NCBI GenBank assembly: GCA_964019055.1
Contig: OZ025221.1
Coordinates: 6,230,468-6,294,467, forward strand
DNA length: 64,000 nt
Origin: Anthopleura xanthogrammica
Taxonomy: Eukaryota; Cnidaria; Anthozoa; Actiniaria; Actiniidae
Direction of reading: 5' to 3'
Positions 1 through 12,298 of the stretch are shown piece after piece. Under the pieces are notes generated by a model, which did not search any database, was not told where the DNA came from, and was given only the letters and a program-made list of their open reading frames with translations. Numbering within the stretch: position 1 is the stretch's first letter; every line of letters begins with the position of its first letter. Position numbers and translations under genes: made by a program.

Positions 1-794
1 ATTTTATAAGTATTTGTAAGCAATTTTTGTCCAAAAGCTACGAAGTAAAAAAATGAATAAAATACAAATAATCAAAACACCACACGTACGCACACAATAC
101 AATGTATCTCAAAATCTGTCAATCCTATATTCCTTCGCCGAAAAAAATCGTTTGCACTATGATGGCTTCCGAGTGTTTGACAAATGTTACCCAAAAATAA
201 CGAAGTAAAAAAATATCAAATAAAACATAAACCACAAATATTACTGGTTACATTAAAAACATTGCATGTAAACCGCTTGTTTTCGGCAACTGAAGTCACA
301 TTATTACTTGTAAAATCAACTGCGAGCTATACTAATAATTGGTCACTTTAAGTACTTTTGACAATAGAAAATCTTAGTTTCGGGAAAAAATAGCCGTTGA
401 GAACGAGTAGACAAGTGTTTATTTTAACTTGTTATGAATCTAAAATTCTATGCTCGGTTGATGACAATTGGGGACAATTTCTTCTGGAAACTTCGTTTTA
501 ACTTCAGTTCTGTTGTTTGTTATGTACGGCATTACGTTTAGCAGTGCTATTGTTGTTAACGAATTCCCGACCATTTGGCTATTACCAAAACTCACAAATT
601 TCCAACCCTTTTCTATGCCTCTGGCCTGAAATTAAAGTTCGACGTTTGACCTGAGCCTAAGGGACGTTTGAGGCCAACTTGAAAAGATCGAGATTAGCTG
701 AAGGATTTTGAACTTTTATGTCATATAACGGACTATGGAAGCACAGTAAGTAAATCAATAAATATTACATGAGAAACAGAACTATAAACGATCA

Positions 795-1025
795 AAGCAA
801 AAGAAAAGTACAGAAAATGGAAGAAAGAAAGAAAGGGACAGAAAGAAAAATAAAGAAAGAAAGAAAAAAGAAAGAAAGAAAGAAAAGAAAGGAAGGAAGA
901 AAAAAAAAAGGGAAAGAAAAAAAGAAGAAAGCAAATAGTAAAAAAGAACTGAAGGAAAAGAACGAGGTAAAAGAACAAAAATAAAGAAAGAGAACCGGAA
1001 AAATGAGAAAGAAAGAAAAATAAGC
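795..1025. repeat. GAAA-type purine tract
   Basis: Degenerate runs of GAAA, GAAAG and AAAG fill this segment. It gives artefactual lysine/glutamate-rich frames on plus and phenylalanine/serine-rich frames on minus. A similar purine-only tract lies at about 5065-5280. Confidence 0.85.
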
Positions 1026-1990
1026 TGAAAAAGCACTTTATTAAAGGGATTTTCCATCAACAAAAGACTATTGAATAATAAATGTGGTAGGCTTTTCTTT
1101 AATCGGGCATGTTCCTTAAATGGAACCCCCCAACAGCTGTAGTTAGCGCTCTTTTCATATTTCGCAAACTTTGAGACATTTGGTCGATTTTAGCTTCCAT
1201 AAATTAACTCAAAATCATATATGTTTATGGATAGAAGCCGAAAATACGATGACAAACACAACTGCAAGGCCCAGTCCTATTTACAGGGACGCGCGATCAA
1301 TTTGAAACCGTGTTATTTTCTACTCGGCCGTTACGCCTTGCGTTTACATGACATCGATTAACTGAATATGTAATGAAATCATAATGTTTCGAAAACGCTG
1401 TCTGACACTAACATTTCATACCGTTCTCGTGTAAATGCTATGTTACCTTATTATTTTCGTCCCGGTTTCATGCTCAAGAAACTGTGTTCAAATGAAACCG
1501 GGTCGGTGTAAACGCGGGACCTAAATAAAGTCCAGTTCATTAAGTATAAGCCGATGGACCAAGAAGGGCTCGACCATCAGCAGTTAGCCGCCCATATAGG
1601 ACACTCTTGAAAATATATGTTTACTAATAACTTGTATTCAAAGTCACAACTTCATGACGAGGAAAGAAGACCGGCAAAAACTTCTGTTGTGTTTTGAAAA
1701 TAAAGAAATTGAAAATTTTTGTGACGCTTTTCATAAAAAGCATGGTAAACAAATATAACATACATGACAAACAATAGCTATAAATAAATGACAATCTAAT
1801 TTTAGCCATAGTTTCATTTAGTATCATGTCTTGTTCTAGAAGTTCTTGTCAAGATTCAAATACAAACATATAGATAGTGTAATTTATCTCAAGTCCTAAT
1901 CTTATGGTTGGGATTGAAAACTGTGACTCGGAATTTAATGAATTTCACATCCGATGTTACAGCGGTGCGAATCGAAAAACCGTGGGCACC

Positions 1991-2150
1991 AAGGAATACT
2001 TCAGAAATCGTTTATTGTTCGTTGAACAATCTGAAACGATTCTCTAACTACAAGAAGTTTATCTGAATACAAATCAGTCGAATTTCTCGTAATTAGAGAG
2101 TTATTTCAGATTGTTCAACGAGCGATACACGATTTCTCGAGGATGCTCAC
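1991..2150. repeat. hairpin repeat (foldback), about 160 bp
   Basis: Arms at about 2005-2060 and 2085-2137 are reverse complements with some mismatches, sharing the core CGTTGAACAATCTGAAA. The short loop and lack of coding content fit a non-autonomous inverted-repeat element. The family is not identified. Confidence 0.65.
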
Positions 2151-2862
2151 TGGAGGTGAAACTGTAACTGCTCGGTAAAAGATCTCAAGTCCTCAAGCAG
2201 TTGAAACATGTAAAATGTATCTACCCATAATCCTTGCCGGTCTCAGCTTTGTAGGTTTTCTGGTGACTAACTTTACTTTATTGAAATGAGTATGTAATAT
2301 GTTTGCATTAAACAAAGCCCGAAAAATCCAGAGATCTCCAGTTATAGCGCATAGTGAACCGTTTTAACCCGTGAGGCTCCCAGCGCCGTATGTTAATCAA
2401 TGCGTCTCACTGTGACTAGAAAACGATGAATGGAATAGCCTTACATGTCATGATAAATGTTTTGCTTGTTTCCTAACAACAGTCTAGTTCATCATGCAAT
2501 CTATTCTGAGTCCTAGTTTCAGTTTCCATATACTTGCTTCTCTTAGCCTGTTTATATATAGTTTTTTTTTTCTAAAACCGTTTTTTCTTGCTTTTCAATT
2601 TGTTTCAAAAATATTTTCACGGAGGCGTTTCTGATTCTTAAGACAGAATTGGCTAAAACGAATTTCAATTGAGGTAACTAAAACCACTGAAGAAAAAAGG
2701 AAAACACGCTTTTCTTCTTTCCGTTCTAGCAAAAAATGAACCCAACTATATACTAAGTGTCCTTAGTTCACGGAAGTTGGGCCCGGTTCAAACGTCGAAC
2801 TTCTCATGAGCCGAACCTATAACCGTGAATTAAGTTCATGAGAAGTACGACGTCTGAATCAA

Positions 2863-3170
2863 TTACAGTCAAAATGGCTCCAGGCCCCATTAATGATTTC
2901 ATTATTCGAATATTGAGTTGATTATTCACTCTGAGTTTTCATTAAAAAATCGGAAGACTCCAAACTTCATATTCATTTCACACTAAAATTCTAAGTGATG
3001 GCCTTTCTGGGGAGTTTTCCTACCTTGGCATGGCAATTGTTGAATTAAGAATCCAATCAAAAATCAAGTAAATAACTTATGTTCAAGTTTGGAGTCAGAG
3101 TGAATAATGAACTCAATATTCGAATAATTAATGGATTCTAGGGGGTACGCTTTAGCCGTTTTGACTGTAA
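2863..3170. mobile_element. MITE-like foldback, 308 bp
   Basis: The ends are TTACAGTCAAAA and TTTTGACTGTAA. Inner arms at 2886-2935 and 3096-3134 pair through TATTCGAATAATG-like sequence. A motif (CGACGTCTGAATCAAT) found just outside the left end recurs at about 3319-3334, so the element may have landed in an older repeat. The terminal TA could be a target duplication. Non-coding. Confidence 0.7.
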
Positions 3171-3359
3171 GGTCGACACAGCCGTTAAAATCGACTGGAG
3201 CCGTCGGGAACCGATCCTTATGCATACATTATAATCAATTATTTGATGTATTTTATTCCGCAATGCTTGGCTTCAAAATATCTAATTGGATCGACTGAAT
3301 TAGGTACGACGTAGGTTCGACGTCTGAATCAATGGTTAGACTGAATTTGTCGATCTTTG

Positions 3360-3801
3360 CAAGGGCGGATCCAGGAATTTTTGGAAGGGGGGTCCAACCA
3401 GCTGATCTGAAATAATGACGTTGAAATAATTTCACGTTTACCGAGGTAATCGAACGCCGTAGGCTGGATCAACTAGGGCCCCCCCCCCCGAAACTTTTTG
3501 AAATTCAGACTCTCGGAAATGCAATTTCCAGCGGTTTGAGAGGCATTAGATTTCCTTCAAAAGTCAAATATTCCATTTGGTTCAAAAGAAGTGAAATCTT
3601 GAAATCAAATTTATAAGCTCGCTCGATATTTTTTTTGCCGTATTTGACGTTGCACGATATTTTTTTAAGGATCGAGACCTTGCTCGATATTTTTTTGGGG
3701 ATTCAACCCACCCCTCCATCAAATATCAAATTGCCCGTCCCTAACCTCAGGTATGACAGGGGGGTCACGACCCCCCGACCCACCCCCTGGATCCGCCCTT
3801 G
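3360..3801. mobile_element. TIR element with 5-bp target duplication, 442 bp
   Basis: The left end CAAGGGCGGATCCAGG is the exact reverse complement of the right end CCTGGATCCGCCCTTG. The element is flanked on both sides by CTTTG (3355-3359 and 3802-3806), a perfect 5-bp direct repeat that looks like a target-site duplication. The interior has a poly-C run at about 3479-3490 and repeated GCTCGATATTTTTTT segments but no transposase. Related ends occur near 51690, 54030-54170 and 59786. Confidence 0.8.
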
Positions 3802-6100
3802 CTTTGGTCGATCATAATGGTTCTTAATGAAAAGTTCGACGTACTTTGATTTTCGAGGTACAAACTTAGATTTGTAGCAAATAAAGTTGTTAAGATCAAA
3901 GCGGCTTGCTGCAGCATTTAACTGAGTGAATTCTGTTGGGTTCGATGCGACTGCTAGACATTCTGGCCAGTGCAAGCAAACTGTGTGTCGCTCAAGACAA
4001 AACCATTCAAAAATAAAATAAATTGCTTCGCTGCGAAATGACATTCACAAGTGTTCTAGACCTAGTTTCTATCTTTTTCTATCTTCGTTTTTCTTTATTT
4101 TCGAAATACAGTGTATTTCGACTAACAGTTAGTATTCATAACTGTCATTTCCAACTTGAACTCACTTACAACGATTATAACTGTTCACTAGTAAGGTTTA
4201 TAAAAGTCACAATACTTTATTTAATACCTCGAATATATACACTGATTATTATACTAATACAGATGCCAATAATAGACGACTGTTATACGTTGAAACTGCT
4301 TTGCACCATAGGTTTGAAATACACTTGTTCTACAAGCTTTTCGGCAAACTTTTTCACCAAGCAAGTTTCACAAGACAACTTAGTTATATTACAAGGTGAA
4401 ACCAAGGGAACATGACAAATGTCATTCTCTTTAAGTGAAACCTTTTAGCTGAAACTTGCCTCACGATAACCAGGCAACCAACCACACAGTAGTCTAGAAA
4501 AATTGTTAACCTTTTTCTTTAAGCTTTCTGGGACTTCTCGCACTTCTCGCAAAGCCGCTACAATGTTTAAGTAAAAGGGAATTCTTTTTTATTCCGATAA
4601 ATACTCAGCTAGTTTTGGCCTTTTGGGGAAAAATGAGATTTTTCGACAATTCGATTTTTTCTCGTCAAAACAAGAACTGCTGCGCCTTTTATTTTTCATG
4701 TCGCATTTTTTTTCTTTTACTCTCGCTACTGGCTAATTTAATTAAAATAAATGGACAAACCGTCTCAGACATAAATGGAACTTTTAATGAAGAAAGGTTA
4801 TTTGAGAAGTTCTGGGCAAATCGATGTATTGTGGCGACACAAATCACTGAGCTCTAGGCAACCAAACTTCTAGAACTTCCATGATATTTTCCGGAGTATG
4901 AATATTTGATGTAAGATAAAAATAGGACGTTATTAGCTATTTCTATTTTTTTGTTTTGTGAGCGTAGAATGCTGTGAATAGTGCCTTCGATTATGGGTGG
5001 TTTGGAATAACGCTTGCCGCGTTTGTACAAGCTGAATATATATAGCACATTGGATATTTAAAGGCTGTTAAAGAAGAGAAGACAAGCGAAGACAAGCGAA
5101 GAGAAGGCAACAGAAATTAAAAGAAAACAAAGGAAAACAAAAGGACGTAAAATGATAGGAAAGAAAAGGAGAGGAATAGAAGAAAAACCAAAGGAAAGGG
5201 AAGGAAAAAATGAAACGAAGCGAATGAAATAAAAATAAAGGAAAACAAAACTAAAATATTATAAAGAAAGGGAAGGAAAGGAATGTACACTAGTTTTTCC
5301 GTTCTTCTCTTTTCCTTGCTTCCAATACACTTCTTTTTTCCCTAATGCAGATTTTTTTACCAGCTCAAATGGGAGCAAGTTTTCATCTGAAAACTGCTTG
5401 GTTGATTGAGCCCTCTAGCAATGTAGACACATGATAAAAATAAGTTACTAATGCTAATGATGGTAATAATCCCGTGATTCACAAAGACGCACGCAATATT
5501 TTTGACCAAATGAATGTTTATTTTCATACATGAGACTATGAAAGAGCTAAGAGAGGTGACATGGTGTGTCCGTGCCGTGACGGTACGTGTCCTAAAAGTC
5601 TTGCACGCTGCAAGGCACTTGTACCCGTGATATCACCTGTAGTGTTTACAGTCGTACAAAATTTATTCTGTCACCAAGATATCGATCTTGACCGCACGTG
5701 ACAGAAATTTAATCACTGATTGGTTAACTTTTCTGCTTAATGAAAAATAATATTAAAATAAGATATTTTTAGCTTGGGTGTGATGTTTACATTATAGACC
5801 ACGTGTCATTCACTTGATAAAAAAGATAATTTGCTTGACTGTGTTTTCTCATGCGCAACCGTTAAACAAAGAAATGATACTTTAGGGATTGACACATGGT
5901 CTCTCATGGGGAAGCTAAAGCTAAAATCGTCTATTGGTTAATTTTCATGAGATGAAGCACGCAAGATCATGAAACAGCAATAACCGTGAACCACACATTA
6001 CAATATAATAATAATAATAATATTTCTAAATATTTTTATCTAACAAGTGGTCGATCTTGCTGCCTTGGTTGGAGTTGAGCATTAGTACTATCAATATCAC

Positions 6101-8065
6101 TCAGCCAATCAGCTCCGATCTCGATTTGGGGCACTGTTAAAACAAGAAAATAATTCAATCAGTTTTTCTCTTTCAAATTTGTTACCTCGTGAAGACATAT
6201 GGGAGGTATTGTACATCCCTTTTTTGAAGCCGAAATCAGACATGAGTTCCTTCAGTCTAGTTTGGGCTCCCTTTGACATACCTTGTTAGCATAATGTCCC
6301 TTGTCACCACACTGGAAATAAAAGAATACGTTAATATGGTCAGCAATAAATCAGGGCTCGAAATAGAAAAGATAAATGGTCAGACAGTTTCTTATTTTCG
6401 GCAGGATAAATAATTTTGGAGCAAAATTCTCCTGCTATTTTATTTTCCATTTGGCAGTTCAAAACTTTTTTAGCCTGACAGTAGTAAAACTTGACCTGCA
6501 TTTAGGCCATTGGCAGGCCCCTATTTCGAGCCCTGTAAATACTTTGCACTATTTACTACTCAATAGCAATAATTCAACAATAAGAAGAAAACAATAGAAT
6601 TCAGCAGTATTTTGTACTATTTTGGTTGCACGCTTTTAGTGTTTGTATTATAACCTCTGCTCCTTTGCTACTTCAGAATCTGTGAGTTTAATGTCAATGT
6701 TATGTCACAAGAGTAAGAAACATTCTATACTATAGTAATATTTTATGTTGCAACACTGAAATGGCTTCATACAGAGGGTTTAAGAATGGGAATGTCCTTA
6801 ATCAGAAATATACCTTCCTCAACTCCTATACTTACAAGGTCTTACAAGAATATATGAAAGGCACATAATCTTACCTTGAAGCAAGTAACAGTCTCTAGTG
6901 GTCTTCTGCCAAACACTTGTTGATCAGTGGTCTGATTTGGGTTCAGTTGTATATATGTGTTGGGCTGGAAGGAAGCATAGTGGTAAGAATGTTATAAATA
7001 AAGAAATTATGTGCATTCAACTACTAAACTCTTAGAGTAATTTTCTCAGTATCTTGGATGCATTCTTCAGAATAATGGCCACTCTCAGTAGTCACCATCC
7101 ATTGTTCATTCCTTCTTGCCTACTCTAGTAGTTGTTCAACCTCAGCCTCAATAGCATGTAATTTATTCTTTAGAATTCGACGAAAGCCTGTGGAAGTTTT
7201 AAGTGTTTCAATAGATATTCTTGAAAGTGCTCGTGCATCTCCAAAATGGTCTATTGTTTGATAATGTGTACATTCCTTAAATTACCGTGAGCTGTAGTCA
7301 AATTCTAAAGAAAATATTACACATTATCGAGGCTGAGGTTGAGCGACGACAACCATGAAATGGTCTACTGCCCAAGCCAAAGTGTCCACCTTATGTTTCC
7401 ACCCTTCTTTCCTAAGTGTCAATCCTGATCTATTGTATCTACCCCACATATCCATCCCCAGCGTCCAATGGCTACCCAAAGTGCTGAACCTCGTTGTCCA
7501 GTGTTCACTAAGGGTACAACCTTCCCGCCTAAGTTTAGTATCCAACATCCATCCTCAATGTGCAACCCCAGTGTCTGTCACAAATGTCTAATCTTACTGC
7601 CCAAGTTTAGTGTCCAGCATCCAACATCAGTGTCCATCCTAAGTGTCCATCCTAAGTGTCCAAACTCCTTGCCAAACCTTAGGCAATGTCTACTCTAAAT
7701 GCCCCAGCAACACTGTCCTTTCCACTATTTTAGTAGTACATATTAATTTTTATCAAAAGATGTGTATTTCTACTCACCTTGTTTTCTTTCATTTGGTTCT
7801 GAGGACATGTTGATGCTTTATGACCAGGTTGACCACAGCTGTGACATGTTATGTTCAGTTTTTTCTCAACTCCTTCATCCTTGATTATTGGAAGCTCAAA
7901 CCTTGGACTTAAAAATTAAAAAAACCCCATTAAGATTAGAAAATTCTGCTACTTCTTTTAATGCTGCATCTGTGTATACAATGATAAACATGGCCCCCTT
8001 ATCACCATCATAAACATTCGGGGTCATCAATATTACCCTTCACCCGCAGCAGCAGCATGATCATC

Positions 8066-8098
<33 letters not shown>

Positions 8099-11000
8099 TC
8101 CTAATAAAACGTATGTCACATGTACAATGATACTTACTGTTTGTGTTTACATTTTGGACCTTCAGGACAAAACCCACACAAGTAGTTAATACACAATACC
8201 CGACGAACATGACGATGACGACAATGAGGACCTGAAGAATAATAAAAATCCAATTCAGTCTAGTAATCTCATTTATATACCCACTCACTATTATCACTAC
8301 AATCCTTTTTTTAGTAGGTAATTTCTGTTTTAATTAGTTAAGAATTAACCATGGGATATTTAGTAATTTTTATAGCTGTTTTTATTTATCTTATTTATTT
8401 ATTCATTCATTCATTTATTTATTTATTTATTTATTTATTAATCTATTTTTATTTTATTTATATCACATATCTATAGATTTTTATGAACTTTGTTTATATT
8501 TATATGTAGTTTCCTTTTTATTACATTTTTATTAATAATATAGAATTAGTTTAGATTTACTGTTTATATAATTTTATAATCATTTTTACAATTGTAAAGC
8601 GGTGTTGAGCTGGTGTAATTGCCGCTATAGAAAATAAAGTTATTATTACTATTATTATTAATTTGTCCCCTTTCTCACAAAGAATACAAAGTGCTACACT
8701 TAATCTTATGAATGCAACTTTCAACTCATATATTATTTTTTTTGGGGTAAGGAAAAGTGAAAAACCTTTGTGACAAGGGAGAGAACAACACATCAAAATA
8801 ACATATCATCTCTCTTTGGTATCCCAGACTCTGGGCAGGACTCACAGAGGTGAAAGGTGAATGTTCTACTAAACTATGCATTCGTTGCCATTCACAGTGA
8901 TTGGTTTTAAGTAGTCTTACATACCATGTTTACAGAAACCTCTGTCATACCAAGGACAGTCTTTGATCTTTGACTGTGGGTCTATATGCAGATACTGGCA
9001 CTCTTTGTTGCTACATTCTCCTATATAAGTTAAAATTAAGAATAAAAATAAAATAAAAAATAGCTCTCATGCAACATGATCCCTGGGACTGAGATTTAGT
9101 GCCTTTGGTAGTGAGAATCCATAATAGTATTAGCAATATTTATGGGTTACAAATAGACCATTTCACGGTTGTCGTCGATCAACCAATAGTGTGTAATATA
9201 TTCTTTCACAGTAATTTAAGGAATGTACACATTATCAAACAATACACCATTTTTGAGATGCACGAGCGCTTTCAAAAATATCTATTGAAACACTTAAAAC
9301 TTCCACGGGCTTTAGTCAAATTCCAAAGAATAAATTGCATGCTATTGAGGCTGAGGTTGATCGACGAGAACCGTGAAATGGTCCATTATGACATCAGGTA
9401 TCTTTCTCATTCAAATTTCCAAATTTGTTCAAATTTCCAAAAGATCTATCTGTTTCAGTGACCAATAGAGCTCTGTTTGGTACACTAATATTAATAGGTG
9501 ACATCATTGTGAATAATTTATATAGTTATAGACCATTTGCTACAAATAAAAAATAAAATAGAAAAATAAATCACTTTTTTATAGTGGGATACAAATTCAG
9601 TAAATGAATACTGGTTTCCAATTTGGCCTACTGTCACTCACACACACTACCACTAAATTATATATTCTATGCATACAACTCTACTCACATGTTGATTTTT
9701 ACAGAGGGAGGAAAAACAAAATACTAATCATATGAAAACAGTCTCTAAGCCACCCTTATGTGTACAAAAATAAACATGTGCTAAATCCACCCACTGATTA
9801 ACAATGTTTTGTGAGTTTTTGATTAAGACATTAGAAAAATGCTCTACAGAGGAACCTGGCAAGGTATCCATAGTAACAGGGTGTCTGTATTAAGTGAGTT
9901 AATGTAAGAGTAGATGTATACTGTCATATCACCAGGACAAAACCAAAGACAAAGTCTGTCTGTAAAAAAATAGCTGGTTATATCCATGCTAGTGAGAGTA
10001 CATGTAATTCCAATTCACTGGGACAAAAACAAGTGTTTGTAACAGTGTTGAGGTGCCCGTAGCTGTACAGGATTGTCCATAAACTCTATCGGATCAATAA
10101 TTCTCATAAAAGAATACTAAAACTTACCAAATTTTGAGTAGAAATAACACTCAGGCATCTTGGTCATGTCATACTGGTGAAGAAACTCACACTGGTCTCC
10201 CTTCTTGCACAGACCTCTCAACCAATGCTTACAGACTACTGTCTTTTCACCTGACGTGTGGCGGAATGGGCAGTACGCACCTCTGTTACATGTGTTGTTC
10301 ACAAAGAAGTCACATACAGCAGCACTGGACTCTGCAGAGATAATATTGGAAGTCCATTATAAAAACACAAAAACAAACCAGTGGCATACATCCCTTTCTA
10401 TAAGAGGATACATACCTTGTACTTTCCTAATAGATCTCAATAAGGCTCAAAATAATGACCAGTCATCCACAGGTCAAGATGTCCGGCCAAATACATTTTT
10501 GAATGGTCATCGCCAATTTTTGGATGGTCAAAAATGATTAATGATTAACCAATGGTAATTTTCATTAAATTGATACTTTTCACTGTGAAAGGGTCTGCAA
10601 ACCTGTCCTCATTATTTAAGCTTATAACATTTCACTAAAATCATTATTAATTGCAATTGTTGGCGACCTAAACATCACTGCTGATTTTCATACACTTTGC
10701 AGCCTGAAAATTAACCTGCATTACTAAATAAACAATCTTCAAATATGACTGGTCAACATGTTTATTCAAAAGCGTATTTTACTGGTCAAGTACCAAATTT
10801 GGCTGGACATTGACCATTGACGACCCTGAGGTGGTCTAACATTTATAGACCTTTCCCAAATTTGCTTGGATGACCATGAAACAATGGTTTCAAGTCGAGG
10901 TTGGCCTCGATAAATAAAAGAATCAAGTTCAGTCTCGACTTGGAACCATTGTTTTGTAATCATACAAGCGAATTCAGGAAAGGTCTATTCCCAAATAAAA

Positions 11001-11919
11001 CAGCTCAATAGACCTTTTGAGCTTCATATGCAAATTGCCCATTCCAGACCATGTTGGAGTCATATAATGAGGTTCAAGGTATCTGGGGTAAAATCGTACT
11101 GACTCGAGTGCAAGGGACGCTGCCTCAAGTTCGTGATAGCAGAAGGTTTAAGGTATCCTGGGTTGTATCGGGATTCTCCTATAAGTTTGATCGGGAGAGA
11201 GCTGCCAATATACACCCGTATATTCTGTTGGCTCAGAATTACCGCGAGATAAAAAAATCGTGATACAAAAGTTATTGTAATTTTGAGTGGCCGATATGGG
11301 TTATATTGGCGGCGTTGGAAGAAAATATATTCTGCATTGGCCTTCATCACTTCGCGACTATGGCTAACACGGAATATATTTTCTTCTAACTAGCCGCCAA
11401 TATAAACCTGTATTGGTGTCTCAAAACCACAATATGTTATAATAAGATAATGGGACTCCACAAGATATTCTACATGTTTGCCAACATTGAGATCTTTGGA
11501 TGTGTAATGCACTCATTGGGAATAACAATGACAGTATCAAAATTGCTACAGTATGTATTCATTTGCTAAGGTACTTCAAAAATAATACATTTTGTTAGCA
11601 ATATCTACATATTTATTAGGAACATTTTCATAATCACACGAATGCCACAGCTCAAGACGTCTGGGTTTTTCGCTCCTGTAAATCAAAAACTATGATGCTA
11701 CCCTGTTGGAAATTTGATGAAGCCAAAACCCAGACGACTCGTATTATAGCTAAAGTAGTTGATCGCGTAATAATGAGAATAATTATCAAGTGCATCATTG
11801 TTAGTTGTGTACTTACTATCCATGCCAGGGAATGGTAATGGTTGACATCCTATCTGATTCTTGAGTTGGTACTCAATGTCCAACATGATGTCGGAGATTC
11901 CTGCTACGATATCCTGCAT
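6101..11919 (-). CDS. CPSF4: cleavage and polyadenylation specificity factor subunit 4 (CPSF30)
   Basis: Zinc-finger RNA-binding subunit of the CPSF complex, which recognises the AAUAAA signal during nuclear mRNA 3'-end formation. Eight coding exons: 11817-11919, 10128-10331, 8925-9020, 8138-8231, 7778-7907, 6875-6964, 6282-6311 and 6101-6133. All have GT donors and AG acceptors and all phases agree, giving 259 residues (human is about 269). The product has five CCCH fingers in order, including the signature stretch [17 protein letters not shown], then two CCHC zinc knuckles: [14 protein letters not shown], and [14 protein letters not shown] built across an intron. The start is the ATG giving MQDIVAGI, matching the family N-terminus; the in-frame triplet at 11943 is GTG. 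It diverges from PDAP1. A donor-like CACAG/GTAACC near 12163 suggests a 5' non-coding exon. Introns carry dispersed repeats. Confidence 0.95.
7130..7367. mobile_element. MITE copy (inverted relative to the 9154 copy)
   Basis: About 238 bp with terminal inverted repeats around CAACCTCAGCCTC. It is homologous over its length, in inverted orientation, to 9154-9389. A third partial copy lies at about 52660-52715. Non-coding; sits in a CPSF4 intron. Confidence 0.75.
7370..7695. repeat. degenerate AGTGTCCA repeat tract
   Basis: Irregular tandem occurrences of AGTGTCCA-type words spaced about 10-30 bp apart. It resembles a decayed minisatellite in a CPSF4 intron, and the frames across it have no domain. 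Confidence 0.55.
8384..8460. repeat. TTTA-rich simple repeat
   Basis: Runs of ATTT and TTTATT in the CPSF4 intron between the second zinc-knuckle-proximal exons. A CAC/CAT microsatellite at about 8064-8098 lies nearby. Confidence 0.8.
9154..9389. mobile_element. MITE, about 236 bp, long terminal inverted repeats
   Basis: The left end AATAGACCATTTCACGGTTG pairs with the right end, which contains CCGTGAAATGGTCCATT; arms are about 33 bp. Paralogous to 7130-7367, with a partial copy near 52660. It contributes an incidental 120-residue open frame that I do not regard as a gene. Confidence 0.8.
10446..10830. repeat. dispersed repeat of the GGCTCAAAATAA family
   Basis: Strongly similar to 41169-41713, sharing TTTTTGGATGGTCAAAAATG and AATCATTATTAAT segments. 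The left end GGCTCAAAATAATGACCAGT is intact and the right end has decayed. Located in the CPSF4 intron upstream of exon 2. Shorter relatives are at 28441-28622, 41755-41905 and 44126-44205. Confidence 0.75.
10845..10988. mobile_element. MITE with AGACCTTTCC ends, 144 bp
   Basis: The ends ATAGACCTTTCC and GGAAAGGTCTAT pair, and the arms continue through TTTCAAGTCGAG and CTCGACTTGGAA. A TA flank suggests a TA target. A second copy near 15760-16945 is interrupted by another element. Non-coding. Confidence 0.75.
11277..11423. mobile_element. hairpin MITE, about 147 bp
   Basis: Arms of about 52 bp (11282-11335 and 11357-11410) pair through TATATTGGCGGC and AAGAAAATATATTC with few mismatches. Lies in CPSF4 intron 1. 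No coding content. Confidence 0.75.
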
Positions 11920-12298
11920 TCTGACACCTTTCCTCTCTAGCACTGAGACTTAAGCAACCAAACTATGAGAAATAGCTTTCAAAAACAGCTATGCATTCAT
12001 CTAAAACAGCAAAACTTAAGACAAAATTCAACAAAATGTGAAAACTTTTGAACTTTTGAGAAGAAACTCGAGAATGTAATGTAACCAAGCCTTCGGGGCA
12101 ACACAGGGAATCCAACGCAGGGAGAAAGCCATGCAGGATTTTGCAGGATTTGGGTTACCTGTGGTGGAACTTCCGCTTTTTATTTTCATCGCTGGCTCAT
12201 GTTCAAATAACGTGTTCAAAAATTTATCGAAAATCATCAAAGAAGTTGTTTATAGTTTCTCTTGTTTTGTCTTCAATTTACACCTTAGGAAGATCAAA
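11920..12298. promoter_or_regulatory. shared bidirectional promoter, CPSF4/PDAP1
   Basis: The two start codons lie 379 bp apart on opposite strands, so the 5' ends of both genes fall here. A CGGAAGT-type ETS/GABP-like core (ACTTCCGC on plus, about 12170) sits near the middle, and no TATA box is evident. Such motifs are common at divergent housekeeping promoters; their use here is inferred. Confidence 0.6.

Larger units (their letters stand above)
1..6100. other. gene-poor, repeat-rich left flank
   Basis: No supportable coding gene was found here. Open frames are short, have no recognisable domain and do not extend through splice sites. The stretch holds a purine-rich GAAA tract (about 795-1025), a second purine tract (about 5065-5280), a hairpin near 2000-2140, a foldback element at 2863-3170 and a transposon-like element at 3360-3801. 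The part nearest 6100 is probably the 3' untranslated region of CPSF4; the nearest AATAAA on that strand is at about 5517-5522, roughly 580 bp beyond the stop. Confidence 0.6.

Noticed and set aside
769..1063. Lys/Glu-rich (plus) and Phe/Ser-rich (minus) frames
   Set aside because: Translation of a GAAA purine tract; no splice signals or domain.
4023..4415. 130-residue frame
   Set aside because: Hydrophobic AT-rich composition, no recognisable domain, no supporting promoter or exon partners.
9099..9461. 120-residue frame
   Set aside because: Coincides with a MITE and its flanks inside a CPSF4 intron.
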